Shown here piece after piece: positions 34,100-44,292 of a stretch of DNA of 64,000 nt; within the stretch, counting starts at the first letter, position 1; the number at the start of each line of letters is the position of its first letter. Made by a program: the position numbers and the translations under genes. The DNA is from Ceratodon purpureus (Eukaryota > Streptophyta > Bryopsida > Pseudoditrichales > Ditrichaceae): contig CM026429.1 in NCBI GenBank assembly GCA_014871385.1, positions 12,747,783 to 12,811,782 of the forward strand, read 5' to 3'. The notes under the pieces are model-generated. The model was not told the origin of the DNA. It made no database searches and saw only the letters and a program-made list of their open reading frames with translations.

Positions 34100-35034
34100 G
34101 ATTTTTACGTGTCGGAACACGGAAACACGACTAACATCCGGATAACACCCTGATTGGGCGTAAACTTCCGTATTGTCACTTAGTTCCGAGTATCGTCCAG
34201 GGATTCAATAGTGTTTCCCCAAGTAGTTACTTCTGATCATTCCGAGCCTTGCCACTGCTCGGATAGTGTCTTAGGAACGTAACTCCTTAACTATCTCTCT
34301 CTCTCTTCAGGTGTTTCGTCCACAAACCCCAACGTCTCGGATCAGTTACCGTCTCACAACTGTCCTAGAGTACTCTGGCCAGCAGGTCACACAAACAATC
34401 CTCTCCGATCCGTGAGACTACAACGACAAACCAATCCGGATCTGGGAGAACCAGGATCCGATTATCCCTAGGCGACCCGTACCACGTTCCGACTCCCCCT
34501 CTCACTGTGCACGGAACCTCTTCAGAAGTTCAGTGAGCCCGACCAAGTAATCCTTGATCCGCTTCGACCCTAGCGACGGCTATTCCGTATGAGGTTGATT
34601 TGGGGACGGAACAGTGAGGCTTCACTCCTACGACAATCCGCTAAATCTTTCCGCTCAATCCCATTTCCTTTCCGGTTCGGGTCTCGTCGCAACTCCCATC
34701 ACCTTCCTATCCGAGCTACAGCGGAACTCTCATGTCCTTCCCGGATCATTCACACTTAGCGGGAAATCACGCACAGTACTTACAAAACACAAATACTTTA
34801 CTGATAAGGAATATAGGGGGAAAACATGCAAAAACGAAGACCCGGACCGCATCGCCTGCTCTGTTTAAGTAAGCAGGGCTGTTCACAAAAGCGGCGGCGC
34901 CGGTAGTTCAATCAAAACCCTAATCCCTAACTATCTACCTAGAATTCTACTTTACGACTAGAACGGATCTCCCGATCCGGAATCTACTCCTATAAATCCG
35001 GAAAGTTACGGCAAGTGGCAGTGAGAGGAATCTA

Positions 35035-35490
35035 TCACTTCTTTGGCTTCTTGTGGCTCTCCTGCTCGCGATCCTTCGACCTGGTCACCCGCGGCTCTGA
35101 TCCGCCCGCCCCTGCTGCTCGCGCCGCCTTGCGCCTAGCACTCCGTTCCGCCTTTGACTCCCTCGCCTGAGCCTCCAAGGACAACCGGGTAACGATCCGG
35201 GTCTTGGGAGACTTGGGCGACTTCGGGATCATATGTGCGGGAGGGGTTCCGGACGTAGGAGTCCGAGCTTCAGTTCCGGTTGTCCCAACCGGAGAGCTCT
35301 CATAAGTCTCCGAGTCGGACTCTGAAATCGTAATGGGGGCCTTCTCCGTCGGCTCCTTCCTTTTCCGTAAAGTCCTCCGAGCACCGACACTGTCCGAAGG
35401 AGAATCCGCTGCTGGCGTTCCGGTGGGAGTAGGCGTCACCGTTCCGGTCTTGGCTGTGGGTGAAGGGGTCAGTCCACCCTCCTGAGTCAC
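35035..35490 (-). CDS. LTR-encoded 151-codon downstream frame (right copy)
   Basis: Identical to 23621-24076: Ser/Thr/Pro-rich then basic, in +1 relative to the end of the 580-aa frame. Possibly a C-terminal extension, not an independent gene. Confidence 0.35.
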   Translation of the reverse strand: MTQEGGLTPSPTAKTGTVTPTPTGTPAADSPSDSVGARRTLRKRKEPTEKAPITISESDSETYESSPVGTTGTEARTPTSGTPPAHMIPKSPKSPKTRIVTRLSLEAQARESKAERSARRKAARAAGAGGSEPRVTRSKDREQESHKKPKK

Positions 35491-35512
35491 TCGGGTCCGT
35501 CCGGGTGGTGAA

Positions 35513-37255
35513 CTAGCTCGTCCCCGGACCCCATTCCGGTCCCGCTATCTCCCCTCGGTAATTCGCAATGATCACCTCCTCTCCGAGTCGTGGAAGAACA
35601 TCCGGCGGCCCGGACCGAGTCACCTGCTCCATAACTGTCCTCTCCTCGATCCGCCTCTCGGTGACTGTCGTTCCGGTTACTTCCACCTGACCTGTGGGGA
35701 TCGCGCAGCTCTGCTGGACCGTACTGGTTCCGGGTGACGCCACATGTGCTTGGTGCTCCCGGATCACCTCCGCGATCGTCCGATTCGTCATGGCGGCCTC
35801 TTCGACTGTCATCCGCTCCTCGACTTGGAGGTTACTCCCTATCGGGGTTCGGAACCCTACTCCGCGAGATTCCCCTACAACGGCCCGAGAGGGCGATCCG
35901 GGGAGCGGAAGGCCCCGACCGGCGACTCCGAAACTAGGACTTCCGGTACTCGGATTGAGCAGCTGCCGGACCTTCTTCAGGATCAGGTTCATCGAGTGCT
36001 CGCATTTGGAGAGGATCATGATGATCCTCTGCTTATCCTCGAAATCGGCCGGCTGCACTACGTTCTCATCAAACAGCCGGGCCTTGTTGATTACTGCCCC
36101 CGAATTTCCCACCAACTTCCGAAGCTCCCCCAAAGTCTCCTCCTGTTCGGCGTGGAACTTACGGATCTCATCACTCTTTGCTGCCAGTTCCTTCGTCAGC
36201 TCCTGCAACTGAAGCTCTAGCCGCTTCTTCTCACTCCGAAGATTTGGGGCGTCCTTCAACAACTCCACTTCTCGGATCACCTCTTCCGGTAAGCAACCCC
36301 CCAGCGATGTACATACCCTCCGGAACAGTGTTTCGATCCGATCGTAAGAAGCTTGCGCCCGGTGAGTCTCCTCCCGAATCCCCCGAAATAGTTCCACCGG
36401 AAATCCCCGCTCGGAACTGACCTCCCTCCGTTCCGTATCTCCCCGGGCCGTAGAGGGCTCCGCGTGCTGTGACGCAGCCCGCTCCGATCGTGATCTGGAC
36501 TGAGCCCTAGTAGCGCCAGGGTTCGGAACCTCCTTCGTATCGTCCTCATCTTCCGAGGACGTTGTATCTGAGATCTCACCTCGCGGATCGGGTTCCATTC
36601 CGGGCGGAATCTCCGAAAATTTGAGGAAGTTCTTCGCGTGCGTATACGTCTCGTCCTCCTTATCGCTCAGCAACTCATACGCATGGTAAAGGTGAAAGAG
36701 AAAAGGGGAGATCGGGGTCGGCTTCTTTCCGATCCCCGGAATCATCTTCTGCACTACTTCCGCCATGAGTGCGGCCCAATTCACCGGACGTTCTCCTGAG
36801 TACCCTAAACCGAGGATGGTGTTCCCGACCGTAATGGTGACCTGTGCCGGTTTCTGCGGATACAGGATCGGAACGAGGAAAGCTAAGACCTGCCTCTGCC
36901 TCCTATCCTTGCAGGCGTCTATCTCGTATCCATTATTCCTATGGATCTTCCCATGGAACCTATCCTGTACGTATTTATCTGTCCGGGTCGCCCAAAGGAG
37001 CCCGGTCTGCTCAAAACCGTAAGCTGCTGCCCACTGTTCCGCATTCCACAGCGTGGGCTTGCCTCGGATCGTATTATCCCACCGATTGTCCGGCCCTTCC
37101 AGGACCTCCCTCACCATCACCTCACTCTTCAGTAACCACGGCCGTGCCAACAATCCCTCACACCTCATCCGGGTGAGGTCGGTGATCAGTTCCTCCATAT
37201 CCGATTCCTTCACCGGAGTTCCGGGGCTAAGGACGCAACACTGCACGTGCGCCAT
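35513..37255 (-). CDS. LTR-encoded 580-aa protein (right copy)
   Basis: Identical at protein level to the frame at 24099-25841. As part of the 5' LTR it precedes the primer-binding site and gag on the same strand, so a transcript starting near the outer LTR edge would carry it as the first ORF. Confidence 0.6.
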   Translation of the reverse strand: MAHVQCCVLSPGTPVKESDMEELITDLTRMRCEGLLARPWLLKSEVMVREVLEGPDNRWDNTIRGKPTLWNAEQWAAAYGFEQTGLLWATRTDKYVQDRFHGKIHRNNGYEIDACKDRRQRQVLAFLVPILYPQKPAQVTITVGNTILGLGYSGERPVNWAALMAEVVQKMIPGIGKKPTPISPFLFHLYHAYELLSDKEDETYTHAKNFLKFSEIPPGMEPDPRGEISDTTSSEDEDDTKEVPNPGATRAQSRSRSERAASQHAEPSTARGDTERREVSSERGFPVELFRGIREETHRAQASYDRIETLFRRVCTSLGGCLPEEVIREVELLKDAPNLRSEKKRLELQLQELTKELAAKSDEIRKFHAEQEETLGELRKLVGNSGAVINKARLFDENVVQPADFEDKQRIIMILSKCEHSMNLILKKVRQLLNPSTGSPSFGVAGRGLPLPGSPSRAVVGESRGVGFRTPIGSNLQVEERMTVEEAAMTNRTIAEVIREHQAHVASPGTSTVQQSCAIPTGQVEVTGTTVTERRIEERTVMEQVTRSGPPDVLPRLGEEVIIANYRGEIAGPEWGPGTS

Positions 37256-37782
37256 CTCTACGCCTTACGTCTCTCCCTCTACACTCCTACAGCAAGAAAC
37301 CCGGCAATCCAACTGCCAGTGAATCGGAAAAGACAAAAACACCTCACCGCTCTTTCACTCTCTACTCCCAGTTCGCAAAAAGGAACTCCAAACCCTAACA
37401 CCCTCGTTTATATACCCCAGGCATAATCAACGCTGTGGCGGCCCGTAATTGCAGCCGCCAACGTACCGGGTTAAACGCCTATCCGGGTCATGATGACTTC
37501 CGCGTCGCTTCGGATCCTTGACGCGGTTACAGTAACGGTCAGTACTCGGATCGTCCACCCGTTCCTTGTTTTATCTTCCGAGTTTCGGAATCCAGGTTCC
37601 GGAAATACTTCTTGCGTTAACTGTTTTAACGTTTCTGGAGTATCCGGTTTGCGTTAACTACTAATACTGCTAGTGTCTGGCTAGTTTTTACCTAATTAAC
37701 CAAAAAATGAAAAATTAATGGAATACTTACGCCGGCTGGGGCTCTTCCGGGTTATTCTGAGTTTCTCGGATCCCACAAGTAT

Positions 37783-38900
37783 GTTGTGGAAGTCGTATGT
37801 CGGAGAAGAAAATGTTCCGTCAAGGTGTGGATCGTGCTGTTGATGAAGTGTCCACCCTGGTCGCTGACCAACTGCAGGGGACAGCCAAATCGGATTAAGA
37901 TTGCCTCGTACAGGAACTGTGCTGTCTCTTTGGCTGTATACCCCCGCAGTGCTCTGGCCTCAACCCACTTGGTGGCGTAGTCGGTAGCCACCAAGATGTA
38001 CCGATATCCGGTATGTCAGGTCTTTACTACGGGTCCGATAAAGTCGAGTCCCCACTTCATGAATGGCTCGGCTGGGAGTTGGGTGACCAACTTTGTTGAG
38101 ACCGACTTGGTCAAACCGCCTGTCAACTGGCATGCGTGACACGACTGGCAGTACTGGACAATGTCCCGGTAGAGGGTCGGCCACCGGTATCCGGCATCTA
38201 GGATCTTTCGAACGGTGATGTCGTGTGAAAAATGGCCTCTTGCATTGCCCTGGTGTAATTCTTGCAGGATTGCTGTCGGATCGCTACCTGTCAGGACCGT
38301 TCGGAGTCGGTTGTCCTTGCCCTGTCGGTAGAGTCGACCCTCTATCACTTGAAACGGAATGGCTTTATGGGCCAGTCGTTTCCGGGCCTCTTTCGACATG
38401 GTTGTCGGGAATGTGCCTGTCGAGAGGTAGTCGACTATCGGAGAGAGCCAGTCGGGTTCTGCACTGAACAAGTGTGCCACACTTGTCTGGTCGGGTATAC
38501 CGACTGCTGGTTCTGCTCCTTCGTTTCTGGACAACGCGTCGGCTACTCCATGAGTTTTACCGGGTTTATAAACCACCGTAAAATCAAATTGGAGGAAAAG
38601 AAGTAGCCATCGCGCGAGTCGACTAGCGCCTGGATCTTTTTGGGATCCGGGAAACTTGCCCTCCTTGCCGACAATGTACCCGAGGATGACTCCTGTCGGT
38701 ACAAAAAAAATGCATTTCTCGGGGTTTAAACTCACCCCGTACTGCCGACATTTTTCAAAGACTAGGCGCAGCTTCGGAAGATGAGTCGACATGTTGCTGT
38801 AAACGCTGAAATTGTCCAGAAACAGCTTTATTAAATTGCCCAGATACTCCTTGAAGATCTGGTTGACTATGCGCTGGTAAGTCGGGGGGGCATTTTTCAG
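37783..38900 (-). pseudogene. Gypsy G2: RT-RNase H-integrase fragment (right part), internally deleted
   Basis: Same family as G1. From the right: KNAPPTYQRIVNQIFKEYLG, LFLDNFSVYS (catalytic box changed to L-D-N), GVSLNPEKC, then a jump to SRLARWLLLFLQFDFTVVYK (RNase H end) and DALSRNEG. The integrase follows: HQGNARGHFSHD, CQSCHACQLTGG (zinc finger), KWGLDFIGPV (first Asp), VATDYATKWVEAR and LVSDQGGHF (second Asp), breaking at HTTSTTY where R1 inserted. Compared with G1, about 490 bp between RT and RNase H is missing, with GTCGAC at both deletion ends. The right edge at 38,900 is cut by a MULE terminus. Confidence 0.9.
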
Positions 38901-39170
38901 GGGGAAAGTTCGTATGTGAGCGGAGAGCGTAGAGCGGAGAGCGGAGAGCACAGAATGGAGAGCACAGAATTGACAATTTGGAAAATTTTCAAAAGCAAAG
39001 TAGACCCTATAACCGTGGAAAATTACTAAATTAAGGCTTAATTTTGACTCTTTTTTTAGGAAAAGAGTATATTACCGTGGAAATCAGGATTATCTCTGGT
39101 AAGAATTTATTACGTTTGTTCTCTAAGATACAAATTAGGGCTGATGTCATGCTGACGTCATGCATATATT
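38901..39170 (+). repeat. Left terminal sequence of the outer MULE-like element
   Basis: Starts GGGGAAAGTTCGTATGTGAG directly after G2 sequence CATTTTTCAG (38891-38900), which in G1 is uninterrupted. It contains iterated GCGGAGAGC, GACCCTATAACCGTGG and TGACGTCATGCAT. It matches 42,759-43,033 base for base over most of about 270 bp, and the outer 60-70 bp match the inverted copy ending at 59,620. The right terminus of this element is beyond 64,000. Confidence 0.85.
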
Positions 39171-39559
39171 TTGGTAGATTTCTCATGGATTTTGGCAAGA
39201 TATAATGATCAGGCGTTAAGTTCTAGATCAAACAATTAATTCTTTCATAGGTTTATGTACACCAAGTCAAGAATAGGTAACATGGTTAGGAAATGTGGGA
39301 TTTTGAATGGTTAAAATATAAGTTACAGCGCAATTTAAATTTTGAGCATTTCTTTTGTAACATTTCATTCTTCATATTATATTTTGAGCATTACAGTTGT
39401 GACATTTCATCCTCTACATAGGAGGAGACGATTTGGAAATGAGAATCGTAACAAGTATAGATTCAGGGTAGTAGAGTAGACGAAGGATTACGCAATGAAC
39501 TCCAATTAAATCAAATCAAATCCAATGAAAACAATGAAAGACCGAAGCCTCCTTCAAAC
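39171..39559. other. AT-rich 3' flank of the outer ParB-methyltransferase gene
   Basis: No gene. A short repeat, ATTTTGAGCATT...TGTGACATTTCAT, occurs twice (about 39,340 and 39,384). Probably 3' UTR and spacer of the gene ending at 39,560. Confidence 0.5.
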
Positions 39560-42500
39560 TCAGAAAATGCTACCATCGCTACTTCCACTCTCAGAACTAG
39601 ATGACTCTGAATCTCCTTCTACCGCCTCGTCATCGACGAATAGAAGGGCCCTGGGATCAAAAGTAGTTGGCCGACTAGGAACATATGTTAGGGCTCCAGA
39701 TTGAAACGCCTGTGCTAAGTCCTCTGCGTAGTCCGGAAGGATGAAAGGCTGAATCGGGCTGGAATGAAGACGCCACGATGGAGTGGACACTGCTCTTGGC
39801 CCACGTGGCGATGTTGCTGAAACTACTCTGCAATAGAGAACCGATTGTGGTTAGATAGAGTACGTAGAGCTCGAAAGAGAAGTAATGATTGGATAATTTG
39901 AAAAAAGAATAGAAGACTTACACCACTTGTCAGGTCTTGCTCTCTTAGGAGGCGCTTCGCCTGCTGCTGCCGGCCTTGGATGTTTAGGAGGACCCATGGC
40001 TGATGGTTTGAGAAGGGCGTTGAATATGGCTTCGTCCTCCTCAAAAGCGAGAATGTGACGACCAACAGCCTAGGCGGCCTTGATGGAGGCCCCTGAAACT
40101 CGAAGAGAAACAAAGAAATGAGAAACTTTGGAAAAAACGAGAGGAAAAATGAAGCAGAGATATGTAAGAAGAGTTACCTGTCCCAGCATTCCAGTCAACA
40201 ACTATGTCGCCGGGCTTGGACAGCTCCTCAATGATGCTCTGCATCATCTCAGGGGATTTCTCCCTTGGGCCTCTCCACGGCACCTCCCCATTCATGAGCT
40301 GAGATTCCGCATCGGTGAAGTTGAAAATGGCATCACTCTTGGTAATGTTGAGGAGCCCATGTATCAGGTCTTCCTTCTTCGTTTGGAAGGAGAAAGTACT
40401 GCCACTACGAACGTAGACGCGAATCCAGAATCGCATAGTCTGCAGTCAAGCAAAACTAGTGAGTAAAATGAAGCGGAAGGGTTATCAGTAAGCGAAGAGA
40501 AGGGCATGTTTAGGAAAAGTACCAAGTTCTCGGGGTTCGTAGGAGAAGTCAGGCCGAGTACATTGACACCCCACCAGTCCTTGAACAGCACGTATCCACC
40601 AGCAGCAGCTTCTTCCTCGATATCCTTAGCCAGCTTCTGATCAGTGTTGTAGATGAGGGAGATGGCACCATCTTTCTGCAGGAATTCATCTGCAAAATGG
40701 AAGATGTCGTACAAATAATCCCTGTAGCGAGAGTTCCAAGGCGGAATACTCGTGGGAGGAACGGAAACGGATGGGACGGGAAGATTCTCAGGGATGTCGG
40801 CAATGATCAAGTCGACTCCCAGATGGTTCTCTTGTTTGCACCGGTCCGGAACTTCGTTTTCGCGGCCTGCTCCAAACTTGAGGAAACAAGAAAAGAGAGT
40901 TAGTAACTACATAGCGAGTAGAGGTGGCAGAATCCATTAAATGTCAAAATATAGGAACAAACCTTGCGAATGAAGTCTTGAGTCTTGATCCAATCCGGGT
41001 CGCCACCTTTGCTCTCCTGTCTCCTATTTCGCCGTAACATGGAATCTACAGATGAGTTGAAGACGGAAACATGTGTGGAAATCGAAGCTCCAGCGGAAGA
41101 AGTTGGTTGAGGATATAGTTTGGCCTTCCTCTGCTCAATGAGACTTCGCGTGATCGCAGAAGCACCAATGGATGAAGGCGCATTCGTTGTGGTCGACGTT
41201 GGCATTGGGACGTCTACAGTTGGAGAAGCGTTGCCCGTCTCCTTCCCTGGTGAGGAAGACTCAGCCCCAGTATCTTGTGAGGTCTGTGACTTCGAACCCA
41301 GTGTTCGCAGTCGCCGAGCTCTCCCTTTCTTCGGTTGAGGTGCAGATGATTCACTTTGATGTTCTTCGTCTTCTTCAGAACCGTCGTTGGAGTCTCCGAC
41401 TACTGGCGCTCGAAGATCAAGTGATGATTTGACATCGGCCTCAGAATCGACTGTAAAACCACGGAGGCAATCTAGATACCAACATCCTGCCTCCAAGTGG
41501 GGAGCTTTGTACCTCTTCAATTGCTGAGCAGAGTAGATACACTCGTCCGTGCCTCTCTGGATCCATAAAGGAAAGTACTTCGGGAGTTGGTGGACAGTGA
41601 CGGCTCCTTTGGGAAGAAGCTCTCTCTTGAAGTACCTAATGTGGGCCAATTTTAAAATACTTAGTATGTGGGAGAGACGAAATGCAGGATTCAAAATGCA
41701 CACATGTTTGAGTAAAGATTCATACCGGTAGATGACTCGCTTGACAACATCGGCCGTTCCAGGGAATTTCGTGAAAATCGACTTCTTATCAAAAGTCTTC
41801 TTCGCCTTGGATCCAAGGAATGCCGGGAATGCTCTGTCCCAAAGCAGAATACGCCAGCTCTCCACGTAATCGCCTGGACGCTGAACATCAGGGGAGGCAT
41901 TCCAATTGATGTCCAGCTCCTCCGCCTTACACAGGTCCTCGAACTCATGGATGACCGCTTCTTCCAACTACAAGACACAGTCAGCAAAATTAGTCTACGA
42001 CAATCAAAGTGATAGAATGACAAAGACATTATCACTTCTGGAAATAAGGGAGCATACCCCTGCCCAGAATGTAGCCCTGTTTAGCCAACGGTCGAGGTCA
42101 GCTTCCTTGAACTCCGGTGGTGGGAACCTGTAAGACTGCCTTGAAGTCGGAGAGGAGTTCCACCACCTCAACCAACGAGCTTTGTACTTGGGTTCCACTG
42201 CCGCTGGCACAATCTTCTGCAGCTTGTCCAATGTCATCTCAGGTTTGTTGAGATCGCTGAAGTGGCGGTTAATCTGCATTTAGAACAGAACTGTTAGCAT
42301 TATGAAATGAAGATATCATAGGAGATAAGAACAAAATAGCTTAAGATGAAGTGATTAAAGATTCACCTCGGCAAGGAAGTCGTCACCATTTTTTGGATTC
42401 GCAATGGCCAAGTACTTGGTGAAGTCCTTCTTCTTGACGGCCTCGATGTAGTTGTTTGACGCTGTCGTCATCGCATCCCACACTCCAGATCCAGATTGAT

Positions 42501-42758
42501 CGTCTATTGGCGTGTTCTCCTTGTAGGCTCTTGCGGCCTGATCCGAGGCGACTGCAATCTCTCTCTGTACATGGAGATACAGTTTATTGAAATCAATGTA
42601 CAAACCACTTGAAATGCATTACTTAAAGTATATGGATCAGACGAATGTACTTGCTGAGTCATGGTATAAATTCTTACTCGGTATAGGAACGCAATGAAAA
42701 CCTTTGTTGTCAAGGTGAACCATCGGTCCTTTGCGTGTTTATTCTGCACACAGATTTC
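39560..42758 (-). pseudogene. ParB-methyltransferase fusion gene of the outer element, 3' part (exons 4b-11)
   Basis: Eight exon segments fit GT-AG rules and phases: 42758-42678, 42564-42367, 42273-42058, 41967-40963, 40876-40523, 40439-40178, 40092-39923 (approx.) and 39816-39560. They align in order with exons 3-9 of the inner gene: WLRWWNSSP...SYRFPPP versus WLQRWNSSP...SHRFPKP; IIADIPENLPVPS versus VIAEYPDGLPVPG; WRGPREKS; VVDWNAGTG then ASIKAA and GRHILAFEED. The last is motif I of an amino-methyltransferase with motif IV placed before it (beta-class order). Two lesions: the first exon is cut by the 16.9-kb inner element at 42,758/42,759, and a TAG lies at 40070-40072 just after motif I. 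One extra intron is present compared with the inner gene (42,366-42,274). Confidence 0.75.
42749..42758 (+). other. Target-site duplication of the inner element (left)
   Basis: CACAGATTTC immediately before the GGGGAAAG terminus; repeated at 59621-59630. Ten bases fits the 8-11 bp duplications made by MULE transposases. Confidence 0.9.
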
Positions 42759-43033
42759 GGGGAAAGTTCGTATGTGAGCGGAGAGCGTAGAGCGGAGAGC
42801 GGAGAGCACAGAATGGAGAGCACAGAATTGACAATTAGCAAAATTGTCAAAAGCAAAGTAGACCCTATAACCGTGGATAATTACTAAATTAAGGCTTTAT
42901 TTTGACACTTTTTTTAGGGAAAGAGTATATTACCGTGGAAATCAGGGCGCAATTAAATGGTAAGAATTTAATAGGGTTGTTCTCTAAAATACAAATTAGG
43001 GCTGATGTCATGATGACGTCATGCATACATTCC
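42759..43033 (+). repeat. Left terminal inverted repeat region, inner element
   Basis: Paired with 59,400-59,620 (inverted) and with 38,901-39,170 (direct). Contains GCGGAGAGC repeats in the outer 60 bp and a TGACGTCA palindrome at 43014-43021, conserved in the outer element's end (39153-39160). Confidence 0.85.
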
Positions 43034-44292
43034 TTTAGATTTGGTCCCTTATTGGATCTAGATACAAGTATTCCAGCATGATGTTTTTAGATTAGAACAT
43101 TTAATATTGAAAAAATTGAGAATATACTACTAAATGAGGTCCACGACTTCAAAGCTTTTGCTATACTGAAAGGAATATTGCAAATCAGAAATTATATTGT
43201 TGAAAACTTCTTCGACTATTTAAATAAGATGTACAATAATGCTGATAATGAGTCCAGACTTATATACATCCTAGAAATGCTTCACGTATTTGATAATTTC
43301 TTCGCCTTTGGCTAAGATCTATTGAAGCTTTCTTAAGTCAATTTTTGTTCCATATAAACGTAGGTGGTTTGAGTTCATATTATTTCAATTAGCAGTTCGT
43401 TGAAGTGAATGTTGCTTATGTTTCATCCATCGAAGGCACGTCTGTTGGTACATTTCTCGTTTACTATCATGAAGTTTTGGGCGATGGAAAATAATTGACT
43501 GATTATATATTGTTCTGTCTTCATTTTGAATATGTTTCGGTATCAAAAATTCCGGTACCTAAAGTTATATATACTTTGGTATATATAACTATATATTTCG
43601 GTAAATTTATATTTTTCGGTATCTAAAATTACTGATTTTCCTTACATTATAACCGCAAGAAAATTATACTTTATTCGACTTTTTCTTATCGATCTAATAT
43701 AATAAACATACCAATTTCAATACAAATTATTTAATCCATTCTGGGCACACATCTACTCTGTTAGTTCATTTCTCATTTACTATTGTAATATTATATGTGA
43801 AGCTTAATTCTATAGTGTTCTTATGTTTCTGGTGAACTTCTTTTCAAATGATTTTATCATTTCAACCAGATGTCCTCTCCCAACCTATGATGATTATATG
43901 TATAAGAGACCTCATTACATGTAATAATACCCGACACTAAGTTTAGGGTGAGATTTAAACTCTGAAAACTCTGAAAACTCTATACAGCCCGTTTCTAATG
44001 AAGGCGCCTCCTTCTTGTACGACAGAGATATAATTCCCTCTCAAAACATGTGATCATAATAAATAAAGTCATGAGTTTCTCATAGGATTTCATCCATCTC
44101 GCCGTTTAGGTCCAGGATTATAGTCGTTGCTAACTCTCACACACTGTTGCTACAGTGATCTAGTTCTATGTCTCTCTTTCAATCCTCTTTGTACGTTCTT
44201 CACTACTGAATTCTAAGGTCGTAGTTCGGTGACTGTTCTTGTAGAAGTCCTATTACTACTGCTGCTACTGTTGCCAGTAAGTTGAGGACCAG
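43034..44292. other. AT-rich sub-terminal region and 5' flank of the RING-like gene
   Basis: No gene. TTTCGGTA(T/A) recurs at about 43,535, 43,596 and 43,614 around TATATA-rich DNA. The 150 bp before the ATG at 44,293 are C/T-rich, like a plant 5' UTR. Confidence 0.5.

Larger units (their letters stand above)
22696..37777 (-). mobile_element. LTR retrotransposon R1 (Ty3/gypsy), complete, inserted in G2
   Basis: LTRs at 22696-26363 and 34110-37777 are both 3,668 bp, begin TGTCGGAACACGG and end GGATCCCACA on the plus strand. The target duplication AGTAT lies at 22691-22695 and 37778-37782. The LTRs look almost identical (one visible change, C at 23,222 versus A at 34,636), so insertion is recent. 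The element runs right to left: 5' LTR, PBS, gag, zinc-knuckle region, protease, RT-RNase H-integrase, 3' LTR. Oddities: each LTR contains a 580-codon ORF; the coding frame has in-frame stops between gag/protease and protease/RT; 170 bp of flanking G2 sequence is found inside next to the 3' LTR (26364-26533). Confidence 0.95.
34110..37777 (-). repeat. R1 5' LTR (3,668 bp)
   Basis: Bounded by TGTCGG and CCCACA on the plus strand, followed by target duplication AGTAT (37778-37782). As the element is on the minus strand this is the upstream LTR and should drive transcription leftward. Confidence 0.95.

Noticed and set aside
38901..43033. The direct repeats at 38,901 and 42,759 read as LTRs of one retrotransposon
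   Set aside because: No TG...CA borders, PBS or polypurine tract. A third copy is inverted at 59,620 and pairs with 42,759 through a 10-bp target duplication, which fits terminal inverted repeats.
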